In this document: one piece after another, positions 10,395 through 22,937 of the stretch
Layout of the letters: every line of letters begins with the position of its first letter
Position numbering within the stretch: the first letter of the stretch is position 1
The notes under the pieces: generated by a model
Databases searched by the model: none
What the model saw: the letters and a program-made list of their open reading frames with translations, nothing else
What the model was told of the DNA's origin: nothing
Assembly: GCF_033439725.1 (NCBI RefSeq)
Contig: NW_026944390.1
Location: 1,612,001-1,676,000, forward strand
Direction of reading: 5' to 3'
Origin: Neurospora tetraspora
Taxonomy: Eukaryota > Ascomycota > Sordariomycetes > Sordariales > Sordariaceae
Length of the DNA stretch: 64,000 bases
Position numbers and translations under genes: made by a program

Positions 10395-11714
10395 GATGGT
10401 TTTTGGGTGTGATGTGTACTTTGCCAAGCGATTTCTGGCCTTGCAGAGTCAAGATACGAAGTATGGGAACGGATCTTTGTAGCGGTTCTTGTCGGCCTAT
10501 GTCTTTTCAAGCGACTCAATATCATTTCGAATATTCTCGTACGTGGGCTTCTTGCTTGGTGTTGACTGACCCATTGGATACCGCATTGTTGTTGTTGATA
10601 TGTGACAAGCTTCTTTTGTTTCTTGGATGACCACAACTTCCCCAACCACCATACACTTAGCCCTTTGAGGGTATATGTATTACTTCCCGTCTTAACATTT
10701 CCGTGGCAAGCTGGTAGGATGGAGCAGCGGTCATGGTTGTCGGTCCCTCCCCTCCCGGGTCTGAAGTGCGATGATACGCGCGGGTCACACGTGAATGATT
10801 GACCGTTTGAAGGTTCCTGCCTGCCTACGGAAGGTAGCTACAAGCAGATGTGATGGAAGGCTCTGTCAGACACGCTAGAGGGGAAGTCGTCTGGCGATGT
10901 TGGCGAGGGTGGCTCCTTCCTGTTCGCTGTCGCCCCGCCTTGAAATACATGGACGTTTGCTCTTTCTTTTCGTCCCAACTTATGTATGTTGCTATTACGC
11001 CAGACATCAGCTGCCTGCTCCGGTTGGGTCCTGATACCCTCGAATATTACCGTACCAGCGTACCAACGTATCGACGCCGCCCGGATTGATCGAGTCCTTT
11101 ACCTCCTTCCACAATTTTAACACCCCGCTGAGATTGTCCACCAACACAAGATATCTCGGGTACAGCGAGCGGATATCACGAAGCTTCCAAGGTAACTTGA
11201 TCTCATTAGTATCGCTCCTTTCTCACCTGCTCACTTCGTTCTTCCCTTCATGCCCCAGGGGTGGAAAAAGAGCAAGAGCCAGGTTCGCGTCATTCACCCA
11301 CACGTGGACCCGGGAAGTATCGGATCTTGTTGACGGGCACTCCTCGAGTCCACCATTCCTGCTTCTCTTTCAAATATTCAAATTGATCGAGCCCAGTTAC
11401 CTACGCGCAGCATTTCTCTCGGATCATGCATTTCTGCATGTTTGGCACTACAATTATGCTATCGACAGAAGTACATCTTCCTTGGTGACTTGAAGATTTG
11501 ACGCTGACCACCGCCTCTGCCGCAGACTTTCATCGCGGGCATCTCGTCACAAAGTCGCGACGCGGTTGACCGCGTCCAGAAAACTAACCAGTACTCCTGG
11601 TTTGGACAGAATACTCGCCATATTTGACCAACAGCCTGGAGCAGGCGTCTGATCGGCTTCGTTTGATACTCGCGACCAAGAGCTGGCATCTCTTCCATTA
11701 CCCCACCATCAACA
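10395..11714. other. Intergenic, long upstream region of the zinc-knuckle gene
   Basis: This 1.3 kb stretch lies between ist1 and the next plus-strand gene. It contains only short frames without domain character. Pyrimidine-rich sequence around 11205-11260 would fit a fungal leader, but a transcription start cannot be placed by eye. Confidence 0.35.
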
Positions 11715-14533
11715 ATGGGATACAAGGAGGAGATGACAGCCTTTGCCGGGCGGCTGGGTGTTCGGACACTCGGCGAACTCTCCCTAAAGGAGCTTGCTGA
11801 GCGTATCGACAGCAAGCCAGAGCCGACCACGCCGAGAACACGGCTCTACGCCTTCATGACATGGCTCAGCGACCATCTCCTGGAAGTCAAAAGCTCTGAC
11901 GAGGAATCGTTCAGTCGCGAAATTGCAACATGGTGCTTGTTTGTCAATAAAGCCGGATATGACAGTGGCAATGTGGTCGGAACCTTCGAAGAGTGGCTCT
12001 TTGAACACCGCCAGGTTGAGCCGTTTAGTGCTAAACGGCTCAATATGGCTGAGCGTGAGGTCAAGAAGTTTTACAGTCTTCCTACAGCGGCGCACCATCG
12101 GTTCGTCTCAGCAGGCGAACATTATCAGCCGTCGCCTCCACCGGAGAAGACTTTCCAGCAGTTCCCCTCAGTCAATGAGGCGTCCGAAGCGCAGCCTATC
12201 GATGGCTTTGGACAGATCCACCCCGATCGCCTCAAGCTGTCCAGGTACAGTGACAGTAACCCTGAGAAAGGCGAAGTCATCGATCTAGATGACTGGCAAC
12301 GTCCCGTCGTTGACATCAGCTCCGATGAGGATGCAGATTCCAAAGCAAAGAATAATTTGTCTTTCCTCACCGGAGCAAACCGAATGGTCTTTGGCGACGA
12401 TGAGACCAACTTGACCACTGACCTTCAGGAAAAGATGAAAAAAAAGAAGAGAAGCAAGACACAGACGATGCAGTCAGGGCCAACTTCAGTTCAAACCAAA
12501 AGGAAGAACAAGAACCCCTGCGGTCGTTGCGGTGTCCCTGGTATGTGGAACACGTCTGTGTGAGCTTCAGCCATGCTAATTGTACTTCAATCACAGGACA
12601 TTACCATACGCAATGCCCAACCAACCTCGATCCGTTGTTTGACAAGAGTCCGCCCAACGAATACAAATGTAACTTTTGTAACAGATATGGTGACCACTAT
12701 GCGACAGTCTGTAAGAGAAATATGAACCCTACATCGCTCACTCAGCAGAGAAAGCGATATGCCGAACAAAGACGTCAATTCCACCCCAGAAGAAGTCGGA
12801 GTAGCTCGCCCCTGAGGGAGCCGAAAGACAAACGCCACTTTGGAAGGGAACGATCACCACACAGGGAGCCCAAAGATAGACATCACTACAATAGGGAGAG
12901 TTCGCCCTATAGGGAGTCAGAGACCAAATATCACGTCGATAGGGATAGGTCGAGAGAGAGGAGGAGGTCTCGGGAGAGATACAGAAGAAGGCGTAGCAGA
13001 TCCAGATCCAGATCTCATTCTCCTCCCCGGCAGGCTCTACGAAGAAGAGATAACCACCGGGCCAACAGGGAGTATCGGTTGAAACACTCGTCTCCCGAAC
13101 CGAGCTTTCGGGAACCAGAGCTATCTTCTCTGCCTCAGTTTGGGGCCCTAGACTACGATGATGCGTTCGAACATATGCACGATGCGCCCTACCAGCCTTT
13201 GATTTCACGACCCGCGGATGTTAAAATTCGAGGGCGAGGAAGTTCTTTCTACTACGATGACAACGCAGAGGGATCTATCCCCGCTTCTGCCTACGGAAAT
13301 GAGGACCTGATGTCCCGCATGAGGCGCCGGTCACAAGAGCCGGCGCCTCATCAGGACGATCACGTTGATCGTCTAACTTTGGACAAGGGATTCCTTCTCA
13401 CCGAACTGACAGATTTGATTGCCAGCACCACCGTCTCGCCTCTGGCACGAGCTCCCATGAAGAATAGGCTGCCAGAAGTGTTCAAAAATGACTTGCGGCA
13501 GTCTTCTGGATCTTGGGTGATCGAGCCGACCATTAACACTACTTGGGTCAAGCCGGAACCAGTCCCGGATGTTGTACGGGAGCCCTCACCTCCTGTGGAG
13601 CTGGGTGTTACGGAGAAGAGACTTGACGGTCATCGTAGTACTCAGTATCATCCGGCCGTCTTGGAGCTGTTCAAGAACCGGAAGAATGTCTGGCTTCACA
13701 AGGTTGAAAAGGCCACGCGCGCCCAAGCATCGAGTTTCTTCTGGGACAAAGACCCAGAGGAGGACGATATGGATGTTTCAGCTGATCCTGATGCTGATGC
13801 TGGCCTTGAATCGGCCAGGGACACAGCCATGACGGAAGCCGAGCCCGTTGCTCCGGCCGTCACTGATGCCGACATTGTCGCTATAGTCAACAGTGAGGCC
13901 GAGCCTCTTGCCATGTTGACTGATACCCCCCAGCGTGCTAATTCCACGCCGGCTATCGATGTCGTGATGGAGAATCATATGACAATGCAGATTCTCTATC
14001 GCGATGAAGACGAAGTCAGAACTCATCAACCCGGCGGAGACGGTCGGGTTGGCTTCAAGCCAGCTGTCGATGTTGTTATGGAGGATGCTGAGCCTCTTGA
14101 CGTCTCTGCGGTTGTTGACGTCCCCGAAGCGGTTGACGTCTCTGCAATTGTCGATAAGATCATCGCTGATATTGAACTCTCTGAAGCGGCAAAAACTGCT
14201 TCTGAACCGGTTGAGAACGAGTCTCCTTCTGTTCAGTTCACGACGAGCTCGGAGACCCTCAATGCGCCGAAGACAGTTAATCACGCTTTGGTTGAGAGCG
14301 CTGATATCGTCCGCGAAGTCGAGCCTGAGCATGCGACCACAACAGATGACAATGACCATGACAATGGCACGCTCAAAGAGGGTACGCAAGATGTCGGTGA
14401 CGGTGTCAGCTCTGACACGGTCATCAAAGACGTGATCTACGTCAAAACAGACCCCGAACCCGCCGAGACCGAGCCTTCTCAGCCTGAAGAGCAGGCGGAC
14501 ATCACAGTCCTCGATGGGTCGCAGGCGCAGTAG
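11715..14533 (+). CDS. CCHC zinc-knuckle protein with an RS/RE-rich region
   Basis: Exon 1 (11715-12540) and exon 2 (12597-14533) give 920 residues. The donor GTATGT lies inside the first zinc knuckle, and the frame continues as CGRCGVPGHYHTQC, a CX2CX4HX4C knuckle with ligands Cys269, Cys272, His277 and Cys282. A second, slightly irregular knuckle follows at Cys300, Cys303, His309 and Cys314. A 150-residue Arg/Ser/Glu tract with SRSRSRS follows, then a long acidic C-terminal half with Val/Asp/Glu-rich repeats. The N-terminal 110 residues look folded and helical. The combination suggests an RNA-binding nuclear factor, possibly linked to splicing or mRNA export; that is inference. I do not know a named ortholog. 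Confidence 0.85.
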
Positions 14534-15633
14534 TGTCTGCACTGGACCCCAGGGCCGTCTGTCGACAAGCTGATAACATGTGCCAGGGGCTGCTCTGGTT
14601 CAGGGCGTCAAATGCCTCTGGGGGTCTCGATTTTGAATTCGATACAGACTTTGAGAGAGCGAACAGTTATTTCGAATTGCACATCCCCTTCATTGCATAT
14701 CCAGCTCAACGGACGTCTATCCATGGCCGAGTTTAGTTTCATATTAACATCACTCTGCAATTTCTTTGGAGGCTTGGACAGCCAGATACCAGATCTTGGA
14801 ACCCAGGGCGTTCGGTGGCGAGCAGCACACAGCAGTGTCAAGGCTTGCCATTAACGCCCGCTTCACTGCTGAGCTGCAGAGATGGTTATCTGCCACCGAC
14901 GAAGCCTTGATGCTCTGGAAGCCAACACTTGAAGCTTTTGGGGCAGACAAGTGGGGGAACACCAATGTCTCTTAAAGCAATGCGTTTCGGATCTCGTAGA
15001 ACGGGTCCTTTGTAAGATTAGTTAGTCGATTACTCTATAAAATAAGCCCGAAAGCCCTCTATGTATGGGGCTGTCGGTGCGGCAAATAGGTAGCTTGCTT
15101 GCTCAGTGCTTGCTGAAAATGAGACAAGACCGTTGCGTTCCCCTTGGTTCCTTTCCTGCCCCTTGTCTGTGATATGGGTATATGTTACCACCGCTTTGTG
15201 TCGTTCTCTCTTCACTCGATGCTTCGATTGTCGGTGACCGTCTCTCGCTGGAGGTATCTCTAGCAAAGGTTGACGTCTATTGGGCCCCAAACCCTCCCGT
15301 CCAAGGTCCTTGGTCTTTCGGTGCCCTGTCAACTCAGCCCCTGTGCTCAAGAGGTTGAAGGGTCTAGGTCGCTCAAGCGACACGGCACAACGCCGAACCT
15401 CGTTACCACACCCGCATGCTCGGGCGGAATTCTGAGATGCGTCCGAGCGGAAGCCAGTATTAGTCCTCGTCCATCCCAAGGCCCTTGCTGATATTATCGC
15501 GTATCGGTCGGTCGATCGGTCAGTCGGCCCGTCAATCAGCCGGTCACCCTTAACCCGCTTCATCCCCGCCCCTTGCTTCATCAACCCCCTATCCCTCACC
15601 CCTTCTTTCCCTTCCAACACCTCATTCCCATCA
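14534..15633. other. Convergent intergenic region, no gene seen
   Basis: This 1.1 kb stretch between the zinc-knuckle gene and the AP-2 sigma gene has no convincing ORF. A degenerate GGTC/GATC short-repeat patch lies at about 15500-15545. Nothing else stands out. Confidence 0.4.
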
Positions 15634-16291
15634 TCACTCCAACTTATCCAAATGCTCCAACCTCGTCAGCACAACCTGCTTACTCGTCTCCTCAATCTCG
15701 CCCGCCAAAAACACCTCGTCCAGGATCGCGTACACCTTGTAAAAGTTGAACACCAAGTCCAGCTCGCACACGTTGCCGAAAAACGAGTCGAGCACTTCGA
15801 CAAAGAAATGGATGGCCTCCAAATAGGCTAGCTCGTTGTCGTTCGTGTCGACGCAGGCGCAGAAGAACAGGCCCGCGTATCGTCGGTACACGACCTTGTG
15901 GTTGCGGAACTCGACGAAGTTGGATTGGTATTTTTGGTCGCGGGGGGCTACTAGGCGGTGGATCTGGAGGGATGGGGAGAGGGGGGGTTAGAGAGGGGGA
16001 TGATAGGGGGGGGATGGGGGGCGGACGTACCTCGCCTTTGAGCTTGATCTTCTCTTCGTCGCTGTAGGGGACGTACCACTTTGCTAGACGGGTTTTACCC
16101 CTTTGTCGCCAGGTGTTAGTTAGTCAGGAACTATGCATGAGAAAGATGTTGGTTGGCGCATTGCTATTCGACATGCGACTCGCGATGCGCCTGTATGTAG
16201 AAGGGTAGATATGTAGAAGCGTGAGTAAGGCGACGGACGGGTTGGGAGATCGTACGTACTGTCGGTTCTGGATGAGAATGAATGACAACAT
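15634..16291 (-). CDS. aps2: AP-2 adaptor complex small (sigma) subunit
   Basis: Three exons, 16291-16260, 16100-16031 and 15963-15634, give 143 residues, the standard length. Both donors are GTACGT, and the second intron is only 67 bp. The protein is the sigma chain of the clathrin adaptor AP-2 at the plasma membrane. It starts [20 protein letters not shown] and contains [39 protein letters not shown] and [20 protein letters not shown]. The NFVEFRN and YRRYAGL wording separates it from the AP-1 and AP-3 sigma chains. The ORF alone shows only the third exon; the first two were recovered from splice motifs and frame. It is transcribed divergently from msp1. Confidence 0.95.
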
Positions 16292-17262
16292 GGCTGCGGA
16301 CTATACTTTTGCGACAACAGGCGGCCGTCTGGAAGTTCGAAAGTTGAAAACAATAAACAGAAACTGAAAAGAGAAGCGAACCGAACCGCGAGATCCGCCG
16401 TTGCTTTGTTGAACTGCCCGGCACTAGAACCGCGTGGTATTGGATTATTCACATGCGACACATGCGATGGTATCGATTATCGTACAAAGGATCGACGGGA
16501 AGGGAAAGATGGTGTTTTAAGTGATTAGATACGGATTATGGAATTGTCAGCGGTCGGTCGGTGATGTCGAAGTCCCGTCGTCCCTCTAGGAATGAGCCGC
16601 GTGCGAGCCGCCCAGGGGTGAGTGGGGCCCGAGCTTTCCTTCGAACGTCCATCGAGGTGCTCGTTCACACACACAGCGGCAGGCGGAAGGGAGGGACCCC
16701 TGTTTTCTACATATGCGGTCCGATAGGGGGGACTTCTTGGCGCCTAGGAAGCTTATCGATAGCAGCTGGCTCCGCGTCTTCACGTGTCGCAGTGCGACTG
16801 GAGTTGACATTTTGGTGGTTGGTTTCAGTTGGAGTCCAATGTTTGATCGATCGAAGGGAGTGGGAAGTTCGGGAGTCGGGACCACTGGGGGACCACTGAA
16901 GTGTGAGTCTTGGCAATATTGGCAAGGTCCCATTAGCCACTGGGGTGGCGCCCCATTCTTTGGGCCGAATGCAGTGCACATGGCAAGCTGAAGCCGAGGA
17001 CTACCGTCTGGGGGACCCATTTTCAACTTTCTTAATTCCCAACCTCCATCACGTCCATTGACTTGGACGCGAACAACAACTGCTGCTGCCCGGTGCATGC
17101 CGTTCGTTTCATTGCATTAGCTCTTGTTTCTGTATACATCTTGTATCCCTTTACGAGTCCTACGACCACGACCTCCACGACGAAAGATCCTCAAATCTTG
17201 GATGCGACCTGCGGGCTGTCACTCCCCTCCCGACCCGGCGAGGGCTCACCCCATAAGTCAAA
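16292..17262. promoter_or_regulatory. Divergent promoter region between aps2 and msp1
   Basis: This 971-bp region lies between two start codons on opposite strands. No gene is supported here. Several GATC/CGATCG-containing words and a GGTCGGTCGGT patch near 16550 are present, without an assigned function. Confidence 0.35.
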
Positions 17263-18652
17263 ATGACCGAGAATAGGCGTGTGGCCAAGGACATTATGTC
17301 CGGTCTGCTACTAGCTGCAACCGTATGGACTCTGTTACCCATGATTCTATGCGCCCAAGATGACCTGCTGACACTCTGCTTCCAAGACAATATCCGTATA
17401 CTTCATCTTTCGTGACTACGTCGCTCCCCACGTCGCAAAGCTCATCGATCCCGACCGTGCCAAGCACGACCAAAACCTTCTAAAAGCTCAACAGAACCTG
17501 GCCAGGGTAAAAAAGTCGCGAGACGAATCGAAGATTGCCAGCGACGAGTTCGCCGACGATGAGGTCGCCGAAGATTCGCCCTCCGCCGTGCGGGTCGAGG
17601 ACCTCGTCCTCAACGAGTACGAGAGCCAGGTAGCCCTGGAGGTAGTTGCGCCCCAAGACATCCCGGTTGGCTTCGACGATATTGGCGGTCTGGACGAGAT
17701 TATCGAGGAAGTCAAGGAAGCTATTATCTACCCACTCACGATGCCGCAACTCTATTCGCATGGCGGCACACTACTGTCCGCGCCGTCGGGCGTGCTTCTC
17801 TACGGCCCTCCCGGTTGCGGAAAGACCATGTTGGCCAAGGCTGTAGCGCACGAGAGCGGCGCCTCGTTTATCAACCTGCATATCTCGACTCTTACGGAAA
17901 AGTGGTACGGCGACTCCAACAAGCTTGTTCGCGCAGTGTTCTCGCTTGCGCTCAAGTTGCAGCCGGCCATCATCTTCATTGACGAGATCGATGCCGTTTT
18001 GGGAACAAGGAGAAGCGGAGAGCATGAGGCTAGCGGCATGGTCAAAGCCGAGTAGGTTGACCCTTTTACTTTATAAAGTGCGCCATGTGTAACCTTGGGC
18101 TTCCCGGAGCTAACCTTAAAATCACATCACAGGTTCATGACTCTCTGGGACGGTCTTACATCTACCAACTCGCTCGGTCAGCCCGCTAGGATCATGGTTC
18201 TCGGCGCAACCAACCGCATCAACGACATCGACGACGCCATTCTCCGCAGAATGCCCAAGAAGTTCCCCGTCCCGCTCCCGGGCAAGGACCAGCGCCGGCG
18301 CATCCTTGAGCTCGTCCTCGCCGAAACAAAGCGCGACCCCGAATTCGATCTGGAATACATTGCTCTGGTAACGGAAGGCATGTCTGGAAGCGAACTCAAA
18401 GAGGCCTGCCGTGATGCGGCCATGGTTCCCATGAGGGAGGCTATCCGGAACCAGAAGGCCGCCGGAAAGTCGATAAAGAAGCTGGATCCCAGCACGGTGC
18501 GTGGCCTGCGCACAGGGGATTTCTTTGGTCGCAAGGGAGGCGCGCCCAGTCTGGCGGCGGACAGCCGTCCCAGCTCCGTCAGGCCAGAGGCGGCGATGAG
18601 CGCGAGGGAGATTTATGAAGTCGATACTGAGACCGAGGACATTTTGTCTTAA
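17263..18652 (+). CDS. msp1: Msp1-type AAA ATPase of the mitochondrial outer membrane
   Basis: Exons 17263-17322, 17387-18051 and 18133-18652 give 414 residues. Msp1 extracts mislocalised tail-anchored proteins from the mitochondrial outer membrane and clears stalled import substrates. A short N-terminus leads into a single membrane anchor (about residues 13-30, split by intron 1). A linker and the AAA module follow, with Walker A GPPGCGKT at 160-167 and Walker B IIFIDEID at 215-222. Further marks are the conserved KAEFMTLWDGL across intron 2, the sensor stretch VLGATNR, and ILRRMPKKF with the arginine-finger region. The C-terminal tail after the AAA lid is longer than in yeast and Ser/Ala-rich. 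Intron 1 uses a less typical donor (GTATGG), but frame and membrane segment support it. Confidence 0.93.
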
Positions 18653-19095
18653 TGTGTGGTTGTGGGCGTTACCCCTGAGAAGTGGGATTGCAAATGAAAC
18701 AAAGTGCCAGCCAAGCAGGCAGCATTCGTGTAGGATCAAAGGACAGCGAGGAAGCTTTGAAAAGTATCATGAGCGTCATATGATTATTTCAAAAGACTTG
18801 TTAAGGGCATTTGTTATGACCAGGTAGAGGAATTGGAACAGTACACACTACAAGACAGGAGGCGGAGGCGCAGTTCATTGAACCGGATAGAACTCTCAAC
18901 TTTGACTGGTAGCCTTGCTTGATATCTCGGGCTTATCTTGGTTTCTGGAAGTCTCATGGAACATTCAAATCGGTCCTACCCGCGTGTGACCCAGATACCA
19001 ATATCCGAGTCCGACCTCTCCAGGCAGAATCGCGATTCGAAACTGTAAAAGTTCACCGAGGAAGTCCTGTCCGAAGCCCTTTCGAGTCCTATCTA
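18653..19095. other. 3' flank of msp1 up to the DNA transposon
   Basis: About 440 bp of normal-composition sequence lies between the msp1 stop and the TA target site of the transposon. No gene was seen. Confidence 0.4.
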
Positions 19096-19097
19096 TA

Positions 19098-19232
19098 CTC
19101 GTCGGTTAGGTGCACGCACTGGCCACAGCCATGTGGGGCCACCCTTTGGGGGCCCGCTTACAGCCAGCCAACCGACTCTCATCGTCCCTTTGAGAGTCGG
19201 GATTTTTACATGTAACGTGCAAGGCCTGTAAC
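19098..19232 (+). repeat. Left terminal inverted repeat of the DNA transposon
   Basis: The arm matches the right arm in inverted orientation from CTCGTCGGTTAGG to GGCCTGTAA, with one 15-20 bp stretch present only here. It has normal GC content, in abrupt contrast to the AT-rich interior. It contains a perfect 10-bp stem (CCGACTCTCA / TGAGAGTCGG, 9-base loop) at 19172-19200. Confidence 0.85.
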
Positions 19233-21655
19233 GGTGTAGAATTTACATTCAATAATAACATTATCAATCTTTATTGTATCATACTATAAATAATTTATTT
19301 TACTCATTTCATTATACTCTATCTTTTGTATATATTTTTAATATACTTATATTTAACCCTAACATTATATCCTATATAGAAAAGGGCGCCCAGCATTTCA
19401 TTACAATCAGACTGCAACTATAACCCGATCTACCACCTTACGATCTAAAGCCAATACCAAAGCCAAAAACAAAGGGGGGGTCACATATAAAAGTACAAAG
19501 GAGCTATTTAACGTTAGTAAAACTATCGTTAAAAAATATATAATACTTACTAAAGAAGGTAAGATCCTACCGATTAATATAAAAGCCTATCAACTACTAA
19601 CCCTAACTATAAACGAAGATAAGGCTTTTAATATTGTAATCTAAATTGCTAACTGTAGCTACTTCCCTTTAAATAATACCTCCTTTGTTAAGTTAGCTAA
19701 CTAACTACGAACTCAACAGCTATACCCCCCCTTTATTAACTTTTATAGAGGGTAGCCTATAGAATAGTATAAAAGGCATCTAGAATTCGAATTTAAAGCA
19801 GCTAACTTTAAAGACGTAAAAATGATGAATATTAAAACTCAACTAGATTCCCTTAAAGACTATTTTAAAGAGGTGAAAGTTACTTATAATAGTTCCAACA
19901 TTGAAGAGGAGAATGTTTAGAATATAAATAAGTCCCCGTTTCAAATAGGAGAAATTAAGAAAATTATAAAGGTATAAAAACTTCTTTATCAATATTACAT
20001 CCTATATTAATTTATATAGTAATAAATATTATTTATAAAGAATTGGGTATATATAAGAAGGATTATATTCAACCCTAATAATGAAGAAAATCTAATTACC
20101 ATCGATACTATATCGGCCACAGCTAAAAGTATCCTTTTATTTTGAATATTTAAAGTACAAATTATAATAAGGCTCCAGCCTTATTATCTATAATTAATTT
20201 TAATTTCACTCAATTAACTACGTTTATACTAATTTATTTACAAATATAAAGGAACGTACAAACTAATTACGAAATTAATTTAAACGTAATTATTACTAAT
20301 ATATTAATTAATTATAATAATATTTATTGTATATTATAATAGATTAGGCACTTTAATAAGCACTCCTTTAAATTATCTCCCTCTTTTAATAGCCATACTA
20401 TCGAGGAATAGTTTAATCTATTACCTAATTGCCTACTCCCCTTCGAAAGACCAAAGCCGTCTAAAGGTAATAAAATAACTATTAATTTCATATTAATTAC
20501 TAAACCGAAGGTATATTAAATCCTTTTGATAAATAAATTTAAGGCCTATAAAGACTTATACATTCTATAATATTATAAACCCTTCGATATTATACTTTAT
20601 ACTCTACCCTCATATATTAACTATATACTTTAATTATTTAATATAAAGGTATATTAAGTAATTAAGAAGGATTATTAAAAGGCTCTAGCAAATAAAATTA
20701 TTAACGGGGCTAATAATATTAACCGTATAGTCTTTCTAAATAATTAGAAGAAAGTTAAAGAAGCGGGCTTTATTCGAAGTAATATCTATAAAGGATAAGA
20801 GAAGAATAATCTTTAGTCCTTAAACCAAATATATTAATTATAATTATAATAAGATTATGTAAGTACAAGGCTAATTAACTTATTAAACGTTCCCCTCAAT
20901 AAATTATATAAATTTATTAAAGTATAATAAAAACCTTTATTCCGTAACTGATTTAAAGTTATAACTCTTGGTAAAATACTATGTACGTTAAAATTACTAA
21001 CGATTTAACAACGTATTAATAAATATAATTCGCATATTAAAAAAGTCTATAATGAAGTTAAAATTGCCTTCAAAGTATCTATTAATACCTAAAAGCTAAT
21101 ATTTAATTAGTAAAAATACTATAAGGGCTATATTAAAATAGAAACCCAAAAGTAAAACCCTTGTAAATATATAATTATTAATAATAAAGCCTATACAAAG
21201 GAAATTCTTAATACTGAAATTATAATAAAAAGGGTAATGAATATAAAGGAGGGATGAAAAGAAATATAATAAACAAACTTTACCTTTATTAAAAAAGTCG
21301 CTTTCGAAAAGAACCCTAATTTTAAATAATAGCTACCACGCAAATTTAAAGTTAAGAAGAAGGCTGAACCTAATTTAATTAATAAAGTTAATATTCCTAA
21401 TAATAATGGCCTTATCTGTATTATTAAAGACGATTTAAAATATAATGTAATATTAAAATTTAAAGAGGGGTAGAATAAAATTATTAATAATACCCGTCGT
21501 ACTTTTCTAATTAAATAATAGGGCTTTAATTATTTATATTATATATTGGAAATATAATAATAGAAGGCTTTCCAACCTAAATAGGACTTTAACGCTTTCT
21601 TAACTAATATTAAAAATAAAGAGGATAAACTTTATAAAATTATAAGGAAGGCTAC

Positions 21656-22185
21656 TGTTAGTCTAAATATATATATATATAATAATTATAGACTTATAAC
21701 GGATTTACGGGTCTTTTATACAATATAGTATAATATAATATATTTTATATTTTTATATATAAATATGAAATATATAACCGGAGTAAAATTCCGGTCCGGA
21801 GAAAACCTCCGGCCAACAACAGGGATCAACCCTGGATAAAATCCAGAAGAAAATTCCAGAGTCTGAACTTCGAAGCTGAATTCCGGCCTCGACGTCAGTC
21901 GTACGAAGACATACGTAACACTATTGGAATGATCAGAAAATGATGATTCCAAAGGTACAAACGGTTTTGTCACTCGATAACTCATTGATCCAAAAAGTCT
22001 ATTTGAATAGGGCTTCCCTTGAGGAAAAGGAAACTAATGTAGATTTTTTCACTCATCGATATCTCGACCAATCTACCACCTTCCCCACATTCTACATACT
22101 ATTCTACTCTACTTTAAACGCTCCATACAGCCGTATTGACCGTACCTTCATACTATATCTACTCGTCGATCGATACCTACTAATA
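21656..22185 (-). mobile_element. Solo LTR nested in the DNA transposon
   Basis: This 530-bp LTR, read on the minus strand, originally began TGTTGG and ends AGACTAACA. It is flanked by the 5-bp target duplication GCTAC (21651-21655 and 22186-22190). It is the same family as 32762-33296, with about 99% identity over the central 300 bp. One terminus reads TATTAG where TGTTGG is expected, consistent with RIP. The core is richer in G+C than the surrounding transposon, so it arrived later or escaped most RIP. No internal retroelement sequence was found beside it. Confidence 0.85.
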
Positions 22186-22820
22186 GCTACCCTCCCTAAT
22201 TATAATAAAGACTTTGTACTTTTTAAAATATATAATAAGAAATGAGTTAAAAAGGTTCGTAAAGGAAGTACTTCGTCAGTTAAATTTATATTAAGTAATA
22301 AAAGTATAAATATTCTTAGCGAACTCCCTATTATATACCATTATTTAATAGGGGAAAAGGCACGAATATAAGTACGAGTATTAGTTAGGCCATTGTTTAG
22401 ACTGTTTACATTAATACTATACCTTCGAAAGAGGTTTAAGAAGGGGAAGGAGAAGGCTATTGATACAAATTCTAACGAGGAGGAGTAAGTTACTATAATA
22501 ACTATAATAATAATAAGCAGGAAGTTAAAAGTCTCTACCAACCATATAAAGGTAATAATTACTATAAACGACGACTTCAGCGATAATAAAGGCAATGGGA
22601 ATTTATAAGGGAAGGAAAAGAAGGAGTTGGACATTGTATTATAAAGGTTTAGCATACGGGCTATAAGACCTTTACAATACTATAACAATATATTACAATA
22701 TTTTAAAAATAATTCACTTATATTGTTAAATGCGCGCAATTGAGGCGAATAATCCGAATCCTTTACTATTTTTTTTGCTTGTATTTTAGTAGAGAAACGG
22801 ATTGTTGAAGATTCTGACCA

Positions 22821-22935
22821 TTACAGGCCTTGCACGTTACATATAAAAATCCCGACTCTCAAAGGGACGATGAGAGTCGGTTGGCTAGCTGTAAGCAAGA
22901 CCCCCAGAGGGTGGACTCCATACCTAACCGACGAG
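22821..22935 (-). repeat. Right terminal inverted repeat of the DNA transposon
   Basis: This 115-bp arm is inverted relative to 19098-19232. The same hairpin lies at 22852-22880. Differences from the left arm are few and mostly C/T. Confidence 0.85.
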
Positions 22936-22937
22936 TA

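Larger units (their letters stand above)
19098..22935 (+). mobile_element. RIP-inactivated DNA transposon, probably pogo/Fot1-like (Tc1-mariner superfamily)
   Basis: The element is bounded by inverted repeats starting CTCGTCGGTTAGG and flanked by the dinucleotide TA on both sides (19096-19097 and 22936-22937). The interior is about 75-80% AT with stops throughout. On the plus strand, pogo-type transposase remnants survive. One is a helix-turn-helix-like stretch near 19470-19560. Another is EEENV-stop-NINKSPFQIG near 19900-19950, matching the ENxWNMDExGF start of the DDE domain with Trp turned to TAG. A third is LPSYINYIL-stop-LFN near 20605-20640, matching LPPHTSHxLQPLDV with Gln turned to TAA. 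These losses are what RIP produces. Without the nested solo LTR the element is about 3.3 kb, longer than typical Fot1, so 21.0-22.8 kb may hold a second ORF or unrecognised inserts. Confidence 0.7.

Noticed and set aside
16960-17270. A 67-codon Cys-containing frame (17063-17266) before msp1
   Set aside because: It overlaps the msp1 start and has no other support.
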